In this document: in pieces, positions 60,179-64,000 of the stretch | Layout of the letters: the number at the start of each line of letters is the position of its first letter | How positions within the stretch are numbered: position 1 is the stretch's first letter | NCBI RefSeq assembly: GCF_004124325.1 | Contig: NZ_QBDT01000001.1 | Span: 558,001 to 622,000 of the forward strand | Source: Streptomyces sp. L2 | Lineage (GTDB): Bacteria; Actinomycetota; Actinomycetes; Streptomycetales; Streptomycetaceae | Reading direction: 5' to 3' | DNA length: 64,000 nt | Translations under genes and position numbers: made by a program | The notes under the pieces: generated by a model | What the model was told of the DNA's origin: nothing | Databases searched by the model: none | Seen by the model: only the letters and a program-made list of their open reading frames with translations

Positions 60179-61704
60179 GCGGGACGCCGGCCCCTCGTGC
60201 ACGTCGGCTGCCTCTGGTGCTGCGCAATCCCTCCTTCGGCCGGGTCTGGGCGGGGCAGTTGCTCACCCAGGCGGCGAGCCGGATGTTCCAGGTCGGCGCG
60301 GTGTGGTGGCTCGTGGGCTTCGCCGGGGGCGCCCACCGCGGACTCGACTCGGGCCTGTTCCTCATGCTGAGCACGCTGCCCGCGGTCGCGCTGGCCCCCG
60401 TGGTGGCCCGGATCGTCGAACGCCGCCCGCACCGCGCGGTGCTGGCCTGCGCGGCGGCCGGAGCGGGTGCGGTGGCCGGGGCGGCGGCCCTCTGGACGTA
60501 CGCCGGGACCCTGCCGATGGCCGTCACCTACGGCGTGGGGCTCGCGCTGGCCGCCTGCCAGGCGGTGTTCGACCCCTGTCTGACGACGTCGGTTCCGGAG
60601 CTGGTCGAGGACGCCGACATCGAGTCGGCCACCGGCTTCGAGCTCTCCACCCAGTCGGTCGCCGGTCTCGCCGGCGGGCTGCTCGGCCCCCTCGCGGTCG
60701 ACGCCGGAGGACTGAGCGGCGTCGTCACCGGCTGCGCGGCCGGCTATCTGCTCGCCGCGCTGCTCGTCGTCTCGGCCCGCTTCCCGCGCGCCACGGTGCC
60801 GTGCCCGGGCGCGACCGGGGCGGCAGAGGTGACGGACCAGGGCCCGGCCTACGCCGACCCTGACCAGGCGGGACCGGCACGGGCGACCGACCGGCCCCCG
60901 ACGGACGCCGACACGGCCCAGGCGGGTGCGGGCCAGGCAAGTCCGGCCCAGGCAGGTCCGGCCCAGGCGGGTGCGGCCCACGCCGACCCGGCCCACGCGG
61001 GCCTGATCCACGCCGACCCGGCCCACGCGAACCTGACCCAGGCCGACCCGACCCACGTGGGCCCGACCCAGGCAGGCCCGGCGCGGCGTCCGTTGCGCCG
61101 GATTCTGGCGGAACTGCCGTTCATCCGGCGCGTCCTGGTGTGCTTCGCCGCCGCCAACGTCTTCACCACCGCCGTCTACGTCGTGATGCCGCTCTACACC
61201 CGTGGCGTCCTGCACTCCACCGGCTCGACCGTCGCCTCGCTGGAGGCGGCGCTCGGCGCGGGCACGCTGGTCGGGTCGTTCACCGGCGGCCGGCTGCCCG
61301 GGCGGCCGGTCACCGTCGGCAGCGTCTGCCTGCTGGTGATGGGCGCGGCCCTCGGCCTGCCCGGACTGGTCACCGGCCACGCGGTGGCGCTCGGTTCGCT
61401 CGCCGTGACCGGCTGGTGCGTCGGGGTCATCGGCGTCCGGTTCGTCGCGCTGTTCCAGCGGCTGGTGCCCGCCGCCGACAAGCCTGGCTTCTTCGCGGTC
61501 ATGCAGGCGCTGCTCGGGGCCACGTTCCCCGTCTCCTCCCTCGTCTTCGGCGCGCTCGGCGACCAGTTGACGGCCCGAACTCTCTGTCTGGTGCAGGGTG
61601 CCGGGCTGGTGCCGGTGGCGCTGGCCCTGTGGTGGCTGGGCGGCCGGGCCGCCGTCCGCGACCAGCCCGCGCTGACGGCAGCACCTTCGGGAGCGACGGC
61701 GTGA
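60175..61704 (+). CDS. MFS transporter with repeat-rich loop
   Basis: A 509-residue major facilitator similar to MFS-3/enterobactin-exporter-like carriers: NPSFGRVWAGQLLTQAASRMFQVGAVWWLVGFAG is the first helix pair, and the second half begins PFIRRVLVCFAAANVFTTAVYVVMPLYTRG. The loop between the halves (about residues 220-305) holds Ala/Asp/Gln/His/Pro repeats. GTG 60175 and the stop both overlap neighbours by 4 nt (GTGA), so the gene is in the middle of a tightly coupled operon. Likely an exporter for the operon's product. Confidence 0.88.
   Translation: MSGTPAPRARRLPLVLRNPSFGRVWAGQLLTQAASRMFQVGAVWWLVGFAGGAHRGLDSGLFLMLSTLPAVALAPVVARIVERRPHRAVLACAAAGAGAVAGAAALWTYAGTLPMAVTYGVGLALAACQAVFDPCLTTSVPELVEDADIESATGFELSTQSVAGLAGGLLGPLAVDAGGLSGVVTGCAAGYLLAALLVVSARFPRATVPCPGATGAAEVTDQGPAYADPDQAGPARATDRPPTDADTAQAGAGQASPAQAGPAQAGAAHADPAHAGLIHADPAHANLTQADPTHVGPTQAGPARRPLRRILAELPFIRRVLVCFAAANVFTTAVYVVMPLYTRGVLHSTGSTVASLEAALGAGTLVGSFTGGRLPGRPVTVGSVCLLVMGAALGLPGLVTGHAVALGSLAVTGWCVGVIGVRFVALFQRLVPAADKPGFFAVMQALLGATFPVSSLVFGALGDQLTARTLCLVQGAGLVPVALALWWLGGRAAVRDQPALTAAPSGATA
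60890..61085 (+). repeat. In-frame 15-/30-bp repeat in the MFS loop
   Basis: Degenerate pentapeptide units such as AQAGP, AHADP and THVGP; 15 and 30-bp periods; about 12 units. Shorter and less regular than the arrays at 6.7 and 49.4 kb. Confidence 0.82.
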
Positions 61705-62906
61705 GCGCGGACGTGTTCTTCTCCCCCGCGACCGTCCAGGACATCGCGGAACTGCGGCAGTTGTACTTCGAGGTGTACGGGCACCGCTATCCGGTGCCGC
61801 TGGGCAGCGATCCGGCGGTGATGCGGCGGCTGATGACCGACGGCACCGCGCACTGGCTCCTCGCCCGCACCGCCGAGGGCGCCCTGGCCGGTTCGGCCGT
61901 CGTGCAGACCGAGCCGGGCAGCCGCATCGGCAAGCTCGTCGGGCTCGCCGTGCACCCCGGCCGGCGCGGCGGCGGGCTGGCGTCCCGGCTGACCGGCGCG
62001 GTCTGCGAGGAGGCCTTCGCCGGTGGCCGGCTCGACTCGGTGTACGCCACCGTCCGCGTCGTCACCGAGGGCCCGCAGCACGTCGTCGTACGCAACGGCT
62101 TCCGGCCGCTGGGCCTGCTGCCCAACGCGGTCGAGGTCGACGGCTGCGAGACGCTCGCTCTGTTCGCCCGGTACGCCGACGGCGTGCTGGAGCGGCGGGA
62201 AGCCGTCGCGGCCGTACCGGAACGGCTGTCGCCGCTGCTGACCGCCGCGTCCACCGGTACCGGCACGGACACGGGAACGAACACCGGAGCCCCGACCGAC
62301 ACCGGCTCCCGCACCACGACGGGCATCAACTACGACGACACGATCCGGCTCCCGGACCGCCCCGCGCGGGTGCCCGCAACCGCCGATGCCGAGCCCATCG
62401 AGTTGATCGCCGCGCCCGCCTTCGTCCGCCGCCGCTTCCTGGAGCGCTTCCCCGGCCCCGGGGACCGCTTCTTCCCGCTGCACACGCCGAACGCCCTGCT
62501 CGTCGCCGCCGACGGCGGTTTCGAGGCGTACGCCGATCTCGATCCCGTGGCGGGAAACTGCGCGCTCGTCGCCGTACACCCGCGTCCGGCGGCGGTCAGC
62601 GGCGCGCTGGAGGCGCTGATGACGACGATCACCCGGGCCGGCGCGGACTACGCCGAGACGCTGCTGCCGCTGGCCGACACCGCGGCCCTCGAGGTGTTCC
62701 TCGCCTCCGGGTTCGTCCCCAGCGCGGTGTACCCGGCGATGCGCCGCATCGGCGACCGGCTCCACGACTACGTGGTGCTGTCCCGCACCAGCCGTCAGAT
62801 CGACTTCCGTACGACGGCCGTCAGCCCGCTGCTCCAGCCGTACCTCGGCGCCTATCTGAGCGCCTGGACCGCCACCTATCTGCCCCTTCCCGAGGTGTCC
62901 CGATGA
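61701..62906 (+). CDS. Two-domain GNAT-like protein
   Basis: A 401-residue protein. The first domain (about 1-170) is a GNAT acetyltransferase: GKLVGLAVHPGRRGGGLASRLTGAVCEEAFAGG has the acetyl-CoA loop RRGGGLAS. After a Thr/Gly linker with TGTDTGTNTGAPTDTG repeats, the second part (about 225-401) looks like a degenerate GNAT copy (CALVAVHPRPAAVSGALEALMTTI, LEVFLASGFVPSAVYPAM). GTG 61701 overlaps the MFS stop; the stop overlaps the LuxE-like start (ATGA). It may transfer an acyl group made by the flanking adenylating enzymes to an amine, which is inference from the gene order. Confidence 0.82.
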   Translation: MSADVFFSPATVQDIAELRQLYFEVYGHRYPVPLGSDPAVMRRLMTDGTAHWLLARTAEGALAGSAVVQTEPGSRIGKLVGLAVHPGRRGGGLASRLTGAVCEEAFAGGRLDSVYATVRVVTEGPQHVVVRNGFRPLGLLPNAVEVDGCETLALFARYADGVLERREAVAAVPERLSPLLTAASTGTGTDTGTNTGAPTDTGSRTTTGINYDDTIRLPDRPARVPATADAEPIELIAAPAFVRRRFLERFPGPGDRFFPLHTPNALLVAADGGFEAYADLDPVAGNCALVAVHPRPAAVSGALEALMTTITRAGADYAETLLPLADTAALEVFLASGFVPSAVYPAMRRIGDRLHDYVVLSRTSRQIDFRTTAVSPLLQPYLGAYLSAWTATYLPLPEVSR

Positions 62907-64000
62907 ACCCCCATCTCGCTCCCGTCGAGGTCCCCGACCCGGCGGCGCTCGGCCACGTCCAGCGGCTGTGCGACCTGACCGAGCCGTACGCGACCGGTGA
63001 CGGCGCCGACGCGCTGTTCGCCGCCGCCATGGCCGAGGCGCACGCCTGGCACGCCGCCCGCTCCCCCTTCTTCGCCGCCCTGCTCCAGGACCCGCCCGAG
63101 GTCCCGGCGCCCACGGTCGGCGCGGACGTGCGCGCCCCCCTGGTGCCGGCCGCGTTCTTCAAGCGGCACGAGGTGCTCTCCGTACCCCGCGAGGAGGTGT
63201 TCCTGCACCTCACCTCCTCGGGGACCACGGGCCAGAAGTCGCAGATGTTCTTCGACGAGTGGACCATCCGCTCGGCGCAGCGCATGGTGGCCCGGATCTT
63301 CGACCACTACGGCTGGATCACCCCCGACCGGCCCGTCAACTATCTGCTCTACAGCTACGAACCGGCGCCCTCGCTGAAGCTCGGCACCTCGTTCACCGAC
63401 AACTACCTGTGCGACTTCGCCCCGGCCCGGCACACCACGCACGCCCTGCGCCACACCGGCGGCGGCCACGAGTTCGACGTGCACGGGTGCATCGCGGCCC
63501 TCCAGCGGTACGCCGACGACGACGTGCCGGTGCGCATCCTGGGCTTCCCCGCCTTCCTGTACTTCACCCTGGAGCGGATGCGGGCCATGGGCCTGCCGCC
63601 GCTCAGCCTGCCCGAGGGTTCGCTGGTGGTCCTCGGCGGCGGCTGGAAGGGCCACGCCGACCGGCAGATCGGCAAGGACGCCTTCTACGCCGAGGTCGGC
63701 GACCGGCTCGGCATCCCCGGTGACCGGATCCGGGACACCTTCGGCTCCGTCGAGCACTGCGTGCCGTACGTCGAGTGCGGGCACCACCGGCTGCACGTGC
63801 CGGTGTGGTCACGGGCGGCGGTCCGGGACGTGGGCACGCTGCGCCCGCTGCCGTACGGGGAGCGCGGCTTCCTGCACCTGGTCAGCCCGTACATCACGTC
63901 CGTGCCGGCGCACAGCGTGGTGATGGGCGACCTCGCCTCCCTGCACCCGGGCGAGGAGTGTCCCTGCCCGCTGTCCACCGACTTCTTCACCGTGCACGGG
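62903..64000 (+). CDS. LuxE-like acyl-protein synthetase (partial at the window end)
   Basis: The first 366 codons of a gene that runs past base 64000. The product resembles LuxE-type acyl-protein synthetases, relatives of PaaK: LHLTSSGTTGQKSQMFFDEWTI contains the phosphate loop, PVRILGFPAFLYFTLERM and VVLGGGWKGHADRQIGK fit the LuxE core, and IRDTFGSVEHCVPYVEC a downstream block. LuxE activates a fatty acid as AMP ester, holds it on a Cys and hands it to the reductase LuxC, giving an aldehyde. ATG 62903 overlaps the GNAT stop. A LuxC-like reductase might follow outside the window. Confidence 0.85.
   Translation, partial: MNPHLAPVEVPDPAALGHVQRLCDLTEPYATGDGADALFAAAMAEAHAWHAARSPFFAALLQDPPEVPAPTVGADVRAPLVPAAFFKRHEVLSVPREEVFLHLTSSGTTGQKSQMFFDEWTIRSAQRMVARIFDHYGWITPDRPVNYLLYSYEPAPSLKLGTSFTDNYLCDFAPARHTTHALRHTGGGHEFDVHGCIAALQRYADDDVPVRILGFPAFLYFTLERMRAMGLPPLSLPEGSLVVLGGGWKGHADRQIGKDAFYAEVGDRLGIPGDRIRDTFGSVEHCVPYVECGHHRLHVPVWSRAAVRDVGTLRPLPYGERGFLHLVSPYITSVPAHSVVMGDLASLHPGEECPCPLSTDFFTVHG

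Overview
The window is high-GC actinomycete DNA, almost certainly Streptomyces. Codon third positions are nearly all G or C, and many genes have GTG starts, GGAGG-type ribosome sites and 1-4 nt stop/start overlaps. Typical Streptomyces families are present: a DUF397 / DUF5753 / RsbW-like regulatory trio, DUF5302, a GlxA-type AraC regulator and rare TTA codons. No tRNA, rRNA, CRISPR array or transposase was recognised.

Layout. 0-5.8 kb: end of 6-phosphogluconate dehydrogenase, a 67-bp tandem repeat, then a leftward run (proline-rich protein, Asp/Glu racemase, GNAT, PanD, DUF5302, DEAD-box helicase, serine hydrolase). 5.9-11.3 kb: an MFS carrier, a TetR repressor and an acyl-CoA ligase/acyl-CoA dehydrogenase pair, linked by a shared candidate operator. 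11.4-16.9 kb: an AsnC-type regulator divergent from an M20 amidohydrolase and an NCS1 permease, then a membrane metallophosphoesterase. 17.1-19.1 kb: a membrane Ser/Thr kinase.

19.2-47.4 kb is a defence island. It opens with an HTH-N6-methylase-specificity protein and ends with a shorter paralogue on the other strand. Between them are: (i) a 2,184-residue fusion of Ser/Thr kinase, SF2 helicase, DUF1998/Zn domain and a possible remnant nuclease fold; (ii) a DrmD-like SNF2 helicase translationally coupled to a large Eco57I/PglX-type methylase, followed by a small basic protein; (iii) a regulatory trio; (iv) a frameshifted SF1 helicase remnant beside an unknown membrane-hairpin protein; (v) an McrBC operon whose McrB carries a DUF4357-like N-terminus, plus a UvrD helicase with a ParE/RelE-like N-terminus. 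An inverted repeat, GTTGAC-N3-GTCAAC or a close variant, lies upstream of both HTH-methylases, of the kinase-helicase and (twice) of mcrB, so the island looks like one regulon. I read its core as a DISARM-like system in which the DrmA and DrmB functions are fused to a protein kinase.

47.7-55.5 kb: an AraC/GlxA regulator coupled to a small specialised-metabolism operon (ThDP enzyme with a TTA codon and a nine-copy 14-residue repeat, SRPBCC protein, KAS III-like enzyme lacking the usual His, P450), then a MerR-beta clamp fusion. A strong bidirectional terminator separates this from a secreted GH92 mannosidase with a ricin-type lectin domain, under two identical LacI-type palindromes. 58.9-64.0 kb: a tightly coupled operon of a PaaK-like adenylate-forming enzyme, an MFS exporter, a two-domain GNAT protein and a LuxE-like acyl-protein synthetase that runs off the window.

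A recurrent feature is tandem-repeat growth, both in frame in protein linkers (five or more genes) and in arrays that start at stop codons (MFS/TetR, acyl-CoA dehydrogenase, mcrC, uvrD-like).
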